Source: UBA1413 sp964461455
GTDB taxonomy: Bacteria; Bacteroidota; Bacteroidia; Bacteroidales; Prolixibacteraceae
Reading direction: 5' to 3'
Assembly: GCA_964461455.1 (NCBI GenBank)
Contig: CAYWUJ010000025.1
Span: forward strand, 1 to 37,765
DNA: 37,765 bases
Position numbers and translations under genes: made by a program. Positions 15,851 to 23,230 of the stretch are shown here, piece by piece. The notes below the pieces were generated by a model. That model worked only from the letters and a program-made list of their open reading frames with translations, made no database searches and was not told the origin of the DNA. Position 1 is the stretch's first letter; each line of letters begins with the position of its first letter.

Positions 15851-17534
15851 ATATAAATATGAGGATCAGGATCTGGGCAATGATAACCCTGAGGAACATC
15901 GTCAGGGGGTATACGGTGGAATAGGAAACGGCGGGCTGGTCATTTCCCGCTATGGAGCCGGCATAGGAGAGCGCCGGAGGGTCGGTGGTACTGCCGGCCA
16001 TCAGACCGATCAGCGCGAAATAGTTCAGACGGGCGAATTTCCGGCCCACAAATCCCATGATCAACAGGGGCAGCGTGGTAATCAGGAAACCTGTGGCGAT
16101 CCACAGCAGTCCGTCGCTCGAAAAGACCGTTTCCACGAATTTTCCCCCCGAGAGGATGCCCACGCTGGCCAGAAAGAGGGAGATTCCTATTTCCCTGAGC
16201 AGCAGGTTAGCACTTTGGGTGGTATAGGTGATCAGTTTCAGCTTGTAGCCGAAGCGGCCGAGAAGGATGGAGATGATGAGGGGGCCACCGGCGAGGCCCA
16301 GTTTGACGGGCATGGGCATTCCGGGGATAAAGAAGGGAATGCTTCCCATGATGATTCCCAGGAAGATTCCCACGAAAAGGGTGATGATATGGGGTTCGTT
16401 CAGCCGTTTCAGAGTGTTTCCCAGGAATTTCTCGACTTTTTCGATGGCTTCGAGTTCGCCGACCACCATTACGCGGTCGCCCACCTGAAGGACCAGGTTG
16501 GGGGTTCCCAGCAGGTCAACGCCCGACCGGTGGACCCTGGTGATGTTGACGCCATATAACGACCTGATGCGCAGGGATTCCAGGGTCTTTCCGTTGATTT
16601 CGCTGCGGGTGATGACGATCCGGCGCGACACCAGCATTAATTCCGACGCTTTCCAGTCCACTTCCGCACTTTCCCCGATGATGGCCCCGATGGCTTCCAC
16701 ATCCTGCGCCGCCGCGATGACAAGTAAAATGTCACCCTCCTGCAGTATTGTACTGGTCTGAGGTATAGAGAAGTGTTGGTCACGCAGCATCCGGGAAACG
16801 ACAAAATCACGGCCCACGATTTTTTTGATCTCATGGAGCTGTCGTCCGCTGATGGCTTTGTTGGTTATTAAAAGGGTCATTTTTTCGGGCTTGAAGATGG
16901 CCGATTCCTCCTCGTCTTTCAGTTGTTTTTCCTCGTTTGCGAGGCTGATGCCGAAGAGTTTTCTGATGATGACCATGGAGAGGATGATGCCCACCACGGC
17001 CAGGGGGTAGGCCACGGCATATCCCAGGGCTATCGGGGGAATATCGGTGATTTGTCCGGCTTCCTGGGCCTGGCGGAGGGCTTCCTGGGCAGCCCCCAGT
17101 CCCGGGGTATTGGTGACGGCTCCTGACATCACCCCGACCATCATGGGCATCGACACCCTTCCTCCGAGAACGAACCAGGCAGCCACGGTCACCAGGGCCC
17201 CCAGCACTACCACGCCGGCAGCCATCAGGTTAAGGTGCATCCCCCCCTTCTTGAAAGAGGAGAAAAAACCGGGACCTACCTGCAGCCCAATGGAATAAAT
17301 GAACAGGATGAGTCCGAATTCCCTGATGAAGTCGGCCACCTCATGGTTGACCGTGAAGCCCAGATGCCCTACCAGCAACCCTGCAAACAACACAAAGGTG
17401 GGGCCCAGGGAAATGCCGAAAAACCTGATTTTCCCGCTCAGGGCTCCCAGGGCTATGACAAAGGAGTAAAGGAGCAGGGTGTGGGCTATGCCATCATTGA
17501 ACAACAATGCATTCAACCAATCCATAACATGCAC
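15849..17534 (-). CDS. AspT/YidE-YbjL family transporter with two RCK_C domains
   Basis: 561 residues, the usual length of the aspartate:alanine exchanger family. Two homologous membrane halves (about residues 1-175 and 390-561, five to six helices each) flank two cytoplasmic TrkA-C/RCK_C domains (~205-285 and ~290-375). The second ends in 'LVLQVGDRVMVVGELEAIEKVEKFLG'. The membrane halves contain the paired re-entrant-like segments 'GVMSGAVTNTPGLGAAQEAL' and, in the second half, 'LMAGSTTDPPALSYAG', a hallmark duplication. An alternative start is the ATG three codons later. Characterised members exchange amino acids; substrate here unknown. A long inverted repeat lies just upstream. Confidence 0.88.
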   Translation of the reverse strand: MHVMDWLNALLFNDGIAHTLLLYSFVIALGALSGKIRFFGISLGPTFVLFAGLLVGHLGFTVNHEVADFIREFGLILFIYSIGLQVGPGFFSSFKKGGMHLNLMAAGVVVLGALVTVAAWFVLGGRVSMPMMVGVMSGAVTNTPGLGAAQEALRQAQEAGQITDIPPIALGYAVAYPLAVVGIILSMVIIRKLFGISLANEEKQLKDEEESAIFKPEKMTLLITNKAISGRQLHEIKKIVGRDFVVSRMLRDQHFSIPQTSTILQEGDILLVIAAAQDVEAIGAIIGESAEVDWKASELMLVSRRIVITRSEINGKTLESLRIRSLYGVNITRVHRSGVDLLGTPNLVLQVGDRVMVVGELEAIEKVEKFLGNTLKRLNEPHIITLFVGIFLGIIMGSIPFFIPGMPMPVKLGLAGGPLIISILLGRFGYKLKLITYTTQSANLLLREIGISLFLASVGILSGGKFVETVFSSDGLLWIATGFLITTLPLLIMGFVGRKFARLNYFALIGLMAGSTTDPPALSYAGSIAGNDQPAVSYSTVYPLTMFLRVIIAQILILIFI

Positions 17535-17555
17535 TAATTAAATGTTTCATAATAT

Positions 17556-17582
17556 GTTAACCATCACCAGGGGTGATTTAAC
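17556..17582. repeat. Imperfect inverted repeat upstream of the AspT-like gene
   Basis: GTTAA-CC-ATCACC (17556-17568) is matched by GGTGAT-TTAAC (17572-17582) around a three-base centre, with one two-base bulge. It is 22 bases before the AspT-like start, so it is either an operator or a hairpin in the leader RNA. The rest of the 17535-17764 spacer shows no gene. Confidence 0.5.
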
Positions 17583-17764
17583 GGGCTGCAAGGATAAGCA
17601 ATAATTATCTCTTAGAGGGTACTTACCGGGGCAAACGGGCCCTATAAGTCCAAAATTTAACGCAAACTGACCCGGAATAACCCGGGATTTCCTTTCCTTT
17701 TCCCACATTTCCGAGGCCGTGGTTTTCGTGGAGCAGAAGCCGCCAATGGTCAAAACAGCGTGGC

Positions 17765-18475
17765 TCAGAGTTCCAGGGCGGCGATCAGGCCGATTTTCAT
17801 TTCCGTCAGGAACGGGGAAGCCAGGGAGCGGTCAGCCACGGGTATTTCCACCTTACGGTGGGCAACCACCTGCACGGGCGGACGGCTCATGACCAGGATC
17901 TCGTTGCCGAGGAGCAGGGACTCCTCCACGTCGTGGGTGACGAAGATCACCGTCCGCCTGTCGGTTTCCCAGATGCGGGAGAAGGTGCGGATGAGGTTCA
18001 GCTTCAGCTTGATGTCCAATCCCTTGAGAGGTTCATCCATCAGGATCATTTCCGAGGGGTAGGCGAAAGCCCGGGCGATGGAAACCCGCTGGCGCATGCC
18101 CCCACTGAGTTTGGCAGGGTAAAAATCCGCGAAATTTTCGAGCTCCACCAGTCTGATAAACCGGTCGGTGGTGCTTTTACGTTCTGCGGCAGGCAGGTCA
18201 TGGGGCAGTACAAACCCGATGTTCTCGCGCACGGTTTTCCAGGGAAGGAGTCGCGGGTCCTGGAAGATGTAGGAGATTCTCTGATCCGCGAATCCGTTGA
18301 TAGAGCCGCTGTCGGGTGTGACGATGGCCCCGATGATATTCAGCAGAGTGGTTTTACCGCACCCCGAAGGGCCCAGGATGCAGGTAATCTTCCCCTCATC
18401 GAAGGCGATGGAAAAATCATCGAAGAGGGTGATTCCCCCGAAGGCTTTGCTGATATTTTTGAGTTCCAGGTGCAT
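17765..18475 (-). CDS. NitT/TauT-type ABC transporter ATP-binding protein
   Basis: 236 residues with every ABC ATPase motif intact: Walker A GPSGCGKTT (35-43), Q-loop in 'YIFQDPRLLPW', signature LSGGMRQRVSIARA, Walker B 'MILMDEP' and switch His in 'FVTHDVEES'. The 'RLLPWKTV' segment after the Q-loop is typical of the nitrate/sulfonate/taurine (SsuB/TauB) group. It starts 2 bases after the permease stop and is the last gene of a three-gene importer operon. It powers inner-membrane import. Substrate unknown; the subgroup also includes pyrimidine (HMP) and bicarbonate systems. Confidence 0.93.
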   Translation of the reverse strand: MHLELKNISKAFGGITLFDDFSIAFDEGKITCILGPSGCGKTTLLNIIGAIVTPDSGSINGFADQRISYIFQDPRLLPWKTVRENIGFVLPHDLPAAERKSTTDRFIRLVELENFADFYPAKLSGGMRQRVSIARAFAYPSEMILMDEPLKGLDIKLKLNLIRTFSRIWETDRRTVIFVTHDVEESLLLGNEILVMSRPPVQVVAHRKVEIPVADRSLASPFLTEMKIGLIAALEL

Positions 18476-18477
18476 GG

Positions 18478-19233
18478 TCAGAATTTCCAGGCGGTAAGGT
18501 GATGTTCGGCCCAGCGGATCGCCCTTTCAAAGGCGAAGCTGATGATCACTGCCAGGATGGTCCAGGCGATGACGGCGTCGACGTTGAGGAAGGTCTGTGC
18601 CCCCTGCATGAGGGTGCCGATGCCGTAGCGGGGCTGGCTGAGTACCTCGCCGGTGATGATGGCGCGCCATCCGATGCCCATGGCGCTGGAAGCGCCGCTG
18701 ATGATGAAGGGCATGATGCCGGGAATATAGAGCTCCCTGATGATCCGGGTGCGGCCCACCCGGTAAAAGGCGGCCATCTGTGTCAGGTCACCGTCCATGC
18801 TTTTGATCCCGTCGATCACGTTGATGCAGATGAAGGGGAACATGGTGAGGATGGCGATGAAGACGGGCACCGACCCGGGATTGAACCAGATGAGGGCGAG
18901 CAGGATGAGGGCGATGACCGGAATGGAACGGATGGTGATCAATATGGGCTGAAGGAAGGCGTTGAAACGGGGCCGGGTTCCGGCAAGCACTCCCAGTCCG
19001 ATTCCCAGAACGATGGAAATGGCAAACCCCGTCAGGCTCCGCAGTATGGTGGATCCGACCACTGCCAGAAACTCCTTCTCCCCGAAAAGCCCCAGGGTGG
19101 TGACCAGGGTCCGTTCCGGCGAGGGAAGGACAAATTCAGACCCCAGGAGGAGGGAAAGGAGCTTCCATACGACCCCTATGAACACGACCGAGGCCATGCT
19201 CCAAAATTTCTTACCTGTAAATGAAATTTTCAT
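18478..19233 (-). CDS. NitT/TauT-type ABC transporter permease
   Basis: 251 residues with about six membrane helices and a BPD_transp_1 (MetI-like) domain. The cytoplasmic EAA-type loop that docks with the ATPase is visible as 'IIRELYIPGIMPFIISGASSAMG'. Its start lies inside the 3' end of the binding-protein gene (23-base overlap) and its stop is 2 bases from the ATPase start, so the three are tightly coupled. It forms the inner-membrane channel, presumably as a homodimer. Confidence 0.92.
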   Translation of the reverse strand: MKISFTGKKFWSMASVVFIGVVWKLLSLLLGSEFVLPSPERTLVTTLGLFGEKEFLAVVGSTILRSLTGFAISIVLGIGLGVLAGTRPRFNAFLQPILITIRSIPVIALILLALIWFNPGSVPVFIAILTMFPFICINVIDGIKSMDGDLTQMAAFYRVGRTRIIRELYIPGIMPFIISGASSAMGIGWRAIITGEVLSQPRYGIGTLMQGAQTFLNVDAVIAWTILAVIISFAFERAIRWAEHHLTAWKF

Positions 19234-20164
19234 CCGGCATTTTTCCCCCGATAATATCGGGATTCATTTTGTAAAACACCTCAAAATATTCCCTGACCTC
19301 TTGTTCAACGGCTTGGGCCCTTGCAAATTTAAGATTAATCCGCGGAATGGCATGGAGGGCCGCCACGCTGTCGGGAAGAATTCCGTACCTGACGATCAGG
19401 GCGGCGGCGCTGTCGGGGTGGGTGATGACCCATTCCGTGGAGGCGGCATAGCTGTCGAGGAGTCTTTCCACCATCTCCCGGTGGTTTTCCAGAACCTCTG
19501 CTTTGGCCAGAAAGGCGGTCTCGGCAATGGGAATCCCTTCAAAGCGGCTCCACTCGTCATTCATGGAAAAGATGCGCCGCAGGGTGGGATTGTTTTGGAT
19601 GGCCAGAGTGGCCAGGGGTTCTGAGATCACCGCGAGCTCTGCCTGTCGGGCGTTGACCGCCTGCGCCAGGTCAATATGGGTGGGGAAACTGTAATCGAGG
19701 GTAAGGTCCCGATCGGGGTCGAGGCCGTTTTTCTGCAGCAGGTAGCGGAAGAGAACGTCGGGGGTCATTCCCCGGGCCATCACATAGACCCGTTTTCCCC
19801 TCAGGTTTTCCCACTCCGTCACGGTGGTGTCGCTGCCCACAAGGTAAAGGGTTCCCCACACCGGGACGGCCACCAGCCGGTAGTCCATCCCCTTGTTGTA
19901 GGTGATGGCCGCCATGGTGGAAGGGAGAATGGCGAAAGCGGCCGTTCCGTCGATCATCATCTTCCGCACCTGGAGGGGTTCGTTGAGGATTTTCACCTGC
20001 ATCTGTGCGTTCGGATCCCTGCCGAGGCTGTCGATCAGCCTGATCATCCCCATCGAAGAGGGGCCTTTCAGGGTGGCGATGGTGAAATGGCCTTCCGACG
20101 ATGGAGTGCCGCACCCGCCAAGAAAAAGAGCTATTAAGAAAAGCCAGAAAGCATTCCGCAACAT
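19211..20164 (-). CDS. NMT1/SsuA-like ABC substrate-binding lipoprotein
   Basis: 317 residues. Signal 'MLRNAFWLFLIALFLGGC' ends in lipobox LGGC (Cys18), so it should be tethered to a membrane. The mature protein has the two-lobe periplasmic-binding pattern of NMT1/THI5/SsuA proteins: 'IATLKGPSSMGMIRLID' opens lobe 1, 'FAILPSTMAAITYNKG' and 'LRGKRVYVMARGMTPD' follow, and 'ELAVISEPLATLA' is the second ligand-facing loop. The 'LKGPSSMGM' opening recalls a subgroup common in anaerobes with no assigned ligand (from memory). First gene of the importer operon, with a perfect -7 element 17 bases upstream. It faces the TM1266/TonB genes divergently. Confidence 0.88.
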   Translation of the reverse strand: MLRNAFWLFLIALFLGGCGTPSSEGHFTIATLKGPSSMGMIRLIDSLGRDPNAQMQVKILNEPLQVRKMMIDGTAAFAILPSTMAAITYNKGMDYRLVAVPVWGTLYLVGSDTTVTEWENLRGKRVYVMARGMTPDVLFRYLLQKNGLDPDRDLTLDYSFPTHIDLAQAVNARQAELAVISEPLATLAIQNNPTLRRIFSMNDEWSRFEGIPIAETAFLAKAEVLENHREMVERLLDSYAASTEWVITHPDSAAALIVRYGILPDSVAALHAIPRINLKFARAQAVEQEVREYFEVFYKMNPDIIGGKMPDENFIYR

Positions 20165-20180
20165 AAACCGTTATTTCAGG

Positions 20181-20188
20181 CAAATCTA
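20181..20188 (-). promoter_or_regulatory. -7 element of the ABC importer operon (TAGATTTG)
   Basis: Exact TAnnTTTG on the minus strand. Transcription would begin near 20175, about ten bases before the binding-protein ATG. No clear TTTG at -33. Confidence 0.5.
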
Positions 20189-20346
20189 CCGAAATCAGAA
20201 TGAAAGAGCACCATAGGAAGGACAATTTACGTCGTGCCCTGAGCACAGAACTGCGCCTTTCCACTTCGCAAAGGATGGCCAGGCTTGCAGGGATCGTCAG
20301 TTTTGTATTATAAAACATATCAGTGCATTATTCAGGAACAATTCGC

Positions 20347-20354
20347 TAATTTTG
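20347..20354 (+). promoter_or_regulatory. -7 element of the TM1266/TonB operon (TAATTTTG)
   Basis: Exact TAnnTTTG match about 100 bases before the TM1266-like start, predicting a leader RNA of roughly 90 bases. With the element at 20181-20188 it defines a divergent promoter region of about 160 bases. Confidence 0.5.
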
Positions 20355-20372
20355 CAGAAAATAACCAAAGAT

Positions 20373-20419
20373 CTGCACCTTTCTGCGACAGGGGTATTTC
20401 TCCTTTCAAGGTGGTACAG
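20373..20419 (+). promoter_or_regulatory. Structured 5' leader candidate ahead of the TM1266-like gene
   Basis: CTG-CACCTT (20373-20381) can pair with AAGGTG-(GTA)-CAG (20408-20419). Inside this stem AGGGG (20390-20394) pairs with CTCCT (20400-20404) around TATTT, one G-U included. The result is a two-stem element inside the predicted leader. It does not match the TPP, cobalamin, FMN or SAM riboswitch cores I know. Whether it is a regulatory RNA or chance pairing cannot be settled by eye. Confidence 0.35.
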
Positions 20420-20437
20420 CTTCAAAAAAACTGATCC

Positions 20438-20442
20438 GGAGG
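20438..20442 (+). promoter_or_regulatory. Shine-Dalgarno-like GGAGG
   Basis: GGAGG ends 7 bases before the ATG at 20450. A canonical ribosome-binding site is unusual in Bacteroidota, and it fixes the start of the TM1266-like gene. Confidence 0.6.
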
Positions 20443-20449
20443 CATTCTG

Positions 20450-20704
20450 ATGGAAAAGAGAGTAGGAACCGTCATCATTCAGGTTGAAAACCGTGAAAAC
20501 GTTCAGCTGCTGAACGACATCATCTCCCGCCATTCTTCAATCATCATCGGACGTCAGGGGCTGCCCCGCAGCAATGGCCTGAGTCTGATCTCCCTTGTTC
20601 TTGAGGGCTCCACCGATCAGATAGGTTCCCTCACCGGACAGTTAGGCCGGCTGAAGGGCATTGAGGTAAAATCGGTACTCTTAAAGAACAATTCCCATGA
20701 CTAA
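20450..20704 (+). CDS. TM1266-like ACT-fold protein (iron-only hydrogenase system regulator family)
   Basis: 84 residues, the full usual length. It begins 'MEKRVGTVIIQVENRENV', continues 'LNDIISRHSSIIIGRQGLP' and ends 'GRLKGIEVKSVLLK', with 'ISLVLEGSTDQIGSLTGQLG' between. This closely follows my recollection of the TM1266/TIGR03959 family: a small beta-alpha-beta ACT-like domain encoded with [FeFe]-hydrogenase and the HydE/F/G maturases. Its molecular role is not established; it has no DNA-binding domain. Here no hydrogenase gene is in view. Its last 8 bases overlap the start of the TonB receptor gene, so the two are coupled. It has a GGAGG site and a structured leader. Confidence 0.85.
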   Translation: MEKRVGTVIIQVENRENVQLLNDIISRHSSIIIGRQGLPRSNGLSLISLVLEGSTDQIGSLTGQLGRLKGIEVKSVLLKNNSHD

Positions 20705-22940
20705 AAATGGTTTGCTGACAGCAGCCTTAGCGCTTCTGTTTTCATTTCAGAGTTTAGGCCAGGAGGCCTGGCAGATGGATGAACCCGTCGAAACCGTATT
20801 AAGCAAAGCCAGTCCCGACTCCCTCGACCAGGAGCCCATTCCTCTGGGGGAAGTGGAAGTTACCAGCATGAGGGTCAACCGGCGGATGAAAGATGTGCCC
20901 CTGCCCATGGCGGTGGTGGGTGCCGGCCATTTCCTGAAGTTGTCGTCGCAGACCCTTTCCAGTGTGTTGGGGGCCGAGCCCGGCATTGCCATGGGGCGTG
21001 ACGGGGCGTGGTCCACGACTATCAGCATCAGGGGTTTGAGCGAGAACAGGCTGGTGACGCTGGTCGACGGCCACCGGGTGGAGACCGCCACGGACCTGAC
21101 CGCCTCCTTCAGCATGATCGACGTCAACGACATCGAGCGGGTAGAGGTGATCAAGGGCGCCCAATCCTCGCTCTACGGAACAGGGGCCATGGGAGGCATC
21201 ATCAATATCATCACCAAAGAGGGCCATTTTGCCGCCATACCCTATGTGTCGGGGAACGCCAACCTGGGCTATGGGGGTGTCAACAACCTCCTTACGGAAC
21301 ATGCCGGCGTTAATGCCGGGTCAAAAAAGTGGACCCTGCGGATCAGTGGTACCCATACTGCGGCTGACGACCTCCGCACGCCCGAAGGGACGATTCCCAA
21401 CAGCCAGTTCACGTCGAACAACGTCACCGTAAAAGCCGGACTGAGGCCCTGGGAAAACCATGTTTTCAGGGTGCAATACCAGAATAACTGGTCGACCGAT
21501 GTGGGGATTCCCGGGGGATCGGCATTTCCCGGACCGGCAACGGCCACCTACACTGAGATCAGCCGGCACCTTTTCTCTGCTTCTTACGAGATTACCGCAA
21601 TCTCCGATCTTCTCTCTTCCGTGAAAGCCAACTATTTCACCCAGTACATCCAGCGCGACGTGGAGATGATCCCCAACACGGTAACCGAAACCAAGATTCC
21701 CGCGGGAACGCAGCGGGTTACTCCGGAACTGGTGGTTCCCATCGGGAATCACCTGACCCACGGGGGACAGCTCCAGACGACCTGGACACCGGGGGAGAAG
21801 AATACGCTGATTGCCGGGGTCGACATCTGGTCGCGCACCATGCGCACTGACCGCACCAAATATATCAGAAACGAAGTGGTCAGTACGGCGGGAAACGTGG
21901 TCAAAACCATTCACCTGGTGCGTGGCGAGACCCCGATCCCGAAATCCAGTTTCAGCAGCGGCGGCATTTTCGTACAGGACGAAGCCCGGCTCTTCAATGA
22001 CCGGCTCACCCTGATCACCGGCGGAAGGGTCGACGGTATCGTGGTGGAAAATGAGGCGGGCACCGACATCGACTATCTCATTGTCGACGACGTGAGGAAC
22101 GACACCCCTCCCAATCAGCGGATCACCTTTCCGGCCGGGAAGAACAACACCCTCTCATGGAGCGCCAACGCGGGAATGCTTTACAAGGTGACCAAAGAGA
22201 CCGACCTGACGCTCAACCTGGCCCGCTCCTTCAGGGCGCCCTCGCTCGAAGAACTCTTCAAATACATCGACCTGGGGAATTTTGTAAGCCTGGGGGATCC
22301 TGATCTGAAACCCGAAAACGGGGCTTCCGCCGATGTGGGCATCAGGATCTGGAAGCCGAGGTTCAACCTGCAGGTGAATGGTTTTGTTAACCGGATCGGC
22401 AACCTGGTGGTGGAGACCCCCGGGGAGTTTATCTACACCCTGAATACCGGTCCGCTGGAGGGAACACAGGACACCCTGCCGGCGCTGATCTACGACAACG
22501 TCAGTAAGGCGCTGCTCTACGGAGCCGATTTCGGGATGCAGTACAACGTGTGGCCCAATGTGGTGGTGGTGGCTTCAGGGTCGTATGTCAGGGGAAAGGA
22601 CACGGAAACGGTGAGCGACTTGCCGCGGATTCCCCCGCTGAACGGACGGCTGGGGCTGCGCTACACCCTGACCAAATTCGGATCGGCGGAACTTACGATG
22701 GTGAATGCCGCCCGTCAGGAGAAGATCGCCGCAGGAGAAAAAGCCACCGACGGCTACACCCGTTTTGACCTGGCGTTGAGCTCCGCCCGGATCCACCTGG
22801 GAGAGACCCGTCTGCAGCTCTTCGCCGGTGTCGACAACCTCACCGACCAGAGTTATACCAACCACCTGGCCACCAACCGGGGCGGCATCAGCGTCGAACC
22901 CGGCCGCAACATCTATCTCAGGCTCAACCTGGCGTTCTGA
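20697..22940 (+). CDS. TonB-dependent outer-membrane receptor
   Basis: 747 residues. Signal peptide to about residue 21 ('LLFSFQSLGQ'). A TonB-box-like stretch near 50-57 ('LGEVEVTS') is followed by a plug domain with 'ISIRGLSENRLVTLVDGHRVE', 'DVNDIERVEVIKGAQSSLYGTGAMGGIINIITK' (signature split across two strands), then a C-terminal 22-strand barrel. A late motif 'LNLARSFRAPSLEELF' and terminal Phe are typical. There is no carboxypeptidase-like N-terminal extension and no SusD partner, so it is a BtuB/CirA-type rather than a SusC-type receptor. The ATG overlaps the TM1266-like stop by 8 bases. Ligand unknown; likely delivers to the divergent ABC importer. Confidence 0.92.
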   Translation: MTKNGLLTAALALLFSFQSLGQEAWQMDEPVETVLSKASPDSLDQEPIPLGEVEVTSMRVNRRMKDVPLPMAVVGAGHFLKLSSQTLSSVLGAEPGIAMGRDGAWSTTISIRGLSENRLVTLVDGHRVETATDLTASFSMIDVNDIERVEVIKGAQSSLYGTGAMGGIINIITKEGHFAAIPYVSGNANLGYGGVNNLLTEHAGVNAGSKKWTLRISGTHTAADDLRTPEGTIPNSQFTSNNVTVKAGLRPWENHVFRVQYQNNWSTDVGIPGGSAFPGPATATYTEISRHLFSASYEITAISDLLSSVKANYFTQYIQRDVEMIPNTVTETKIPAGTQRVTPELVVPIGNHLTHGGQLQTTWTPGEKNTLIAGVDIWSRTMRTDRTKYIRNEVVSTAGNVVKTIHLVRGETPIPKSSFSSGGIFVQDEARLFNDRLTLITGGRVDGIVVENEAGTDIDYLIVDDVRNDTPPNQRITFPAGKNNTLSWSANAGMLYKVTKETDLTLNLARSFRAPSLEELFKYIDLGNFVSLGDPDLKPENGASADVGIRIWKPRFNLQVNGFVNRIGNLVVETPGEFIYTLNTGPLEGTQDTLPALIYDNVSKALLYGADFGMQYNVWPNVVVVASGSYVRGKDTETVSDLPRIPPLNGRLGLRYTLTKFGSAELTMVNAARQEKIAAGEKATDGYTRFDLALSSARIHLGETRLQLFAGVDNLTDQSYTNHLATNRGGISVEPGRNIYLRLNLAF

Positions 22941-23121
22941 AGCTTATCTTAATTAACCCTCCACCCGGCCCAGACCGCACAACCAGACCGACGCCCCGGA
23001 AATGACCGGCGACCAAAAAAAACCTGCCAGAACCCGGGGTACTCATCAGGACTGTTTCCGGGTATATCCCTTTTTGTAATTCATTTATCTGAAATATAAA
23101 CCCGAAGAAGCAGGAAAGTGC

Positions 23122-23129
23122 TATTTTTA
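23122..23129 (+). promoter_or_regulatory. Candidate -7 element (TATTTTTA)
   Basis: One base from TAnnTTTG. A start near 23136 would place the 24-codon micro-ORF and the xylanase on the same message. The 22941-23121 stretch before it shows no gene and no clear terminator. Confidence 0.3.
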
Positions 23130-23155
23130 GGGTTTTTATCAACTTTCAGAAAGAT

Positions 23156-23230
23156 ATGGCTATCAAACCACTGTTTTTAAGTCCCCTGCTTCTCATGGCC
23201 TGTGCCGATAACCATTTAAATCGTATATGA
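23156..23230 (+). CDS. Micro-ORF, 24 residues, lipoprotein-signal-like, overlapping the xylanase start
   Basis: ATG at 23156 opens 24 codons ending in TGA at 23228-23230, which overlaps the xylanase ATG (23227) as ATGA. The peptide starts with Lys, has a hydrophobic core and ends in MAC before a polar tail (ADNHLNRI), i.e. a lipobox-like site at Cys16. It could be a translated leader that couples to the xylanase, a tiny lipopeptide, or the remnant of a lost lipoprotein gene. It could also be chance: an ORF this short is weak evidence. The overlap and the upstream -7 element argue for translation. Confidence 0.35.
   Translation: MAIKPLFLSPLLLMACADNHLNRI

Noticed and set aside
18499..19224. 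241-codon plus-strand frame opposite the ABC permease
   Set aside because: Extremely Asp/Gly/His-rich, low-complexity composition expected from antisense of a membrane protein.
20391..20449. Possible TPP riboswitch before the TM1266-like gene ('CTGATCCGG')
   Set aside because: A CTGATCCGG stretch resembles part of the TPP core, but the CTGAGA half and the rest of the conserved core are missing.
20697..22940. TonB receptor as a SusC-type xylan transporter
   Set aside because: Too short for SusC, no carboxypeptidase-like N-terminal domain, no SusD gene, and it is coupled to a TM1266-like gene rather than to the xylan enzymes.
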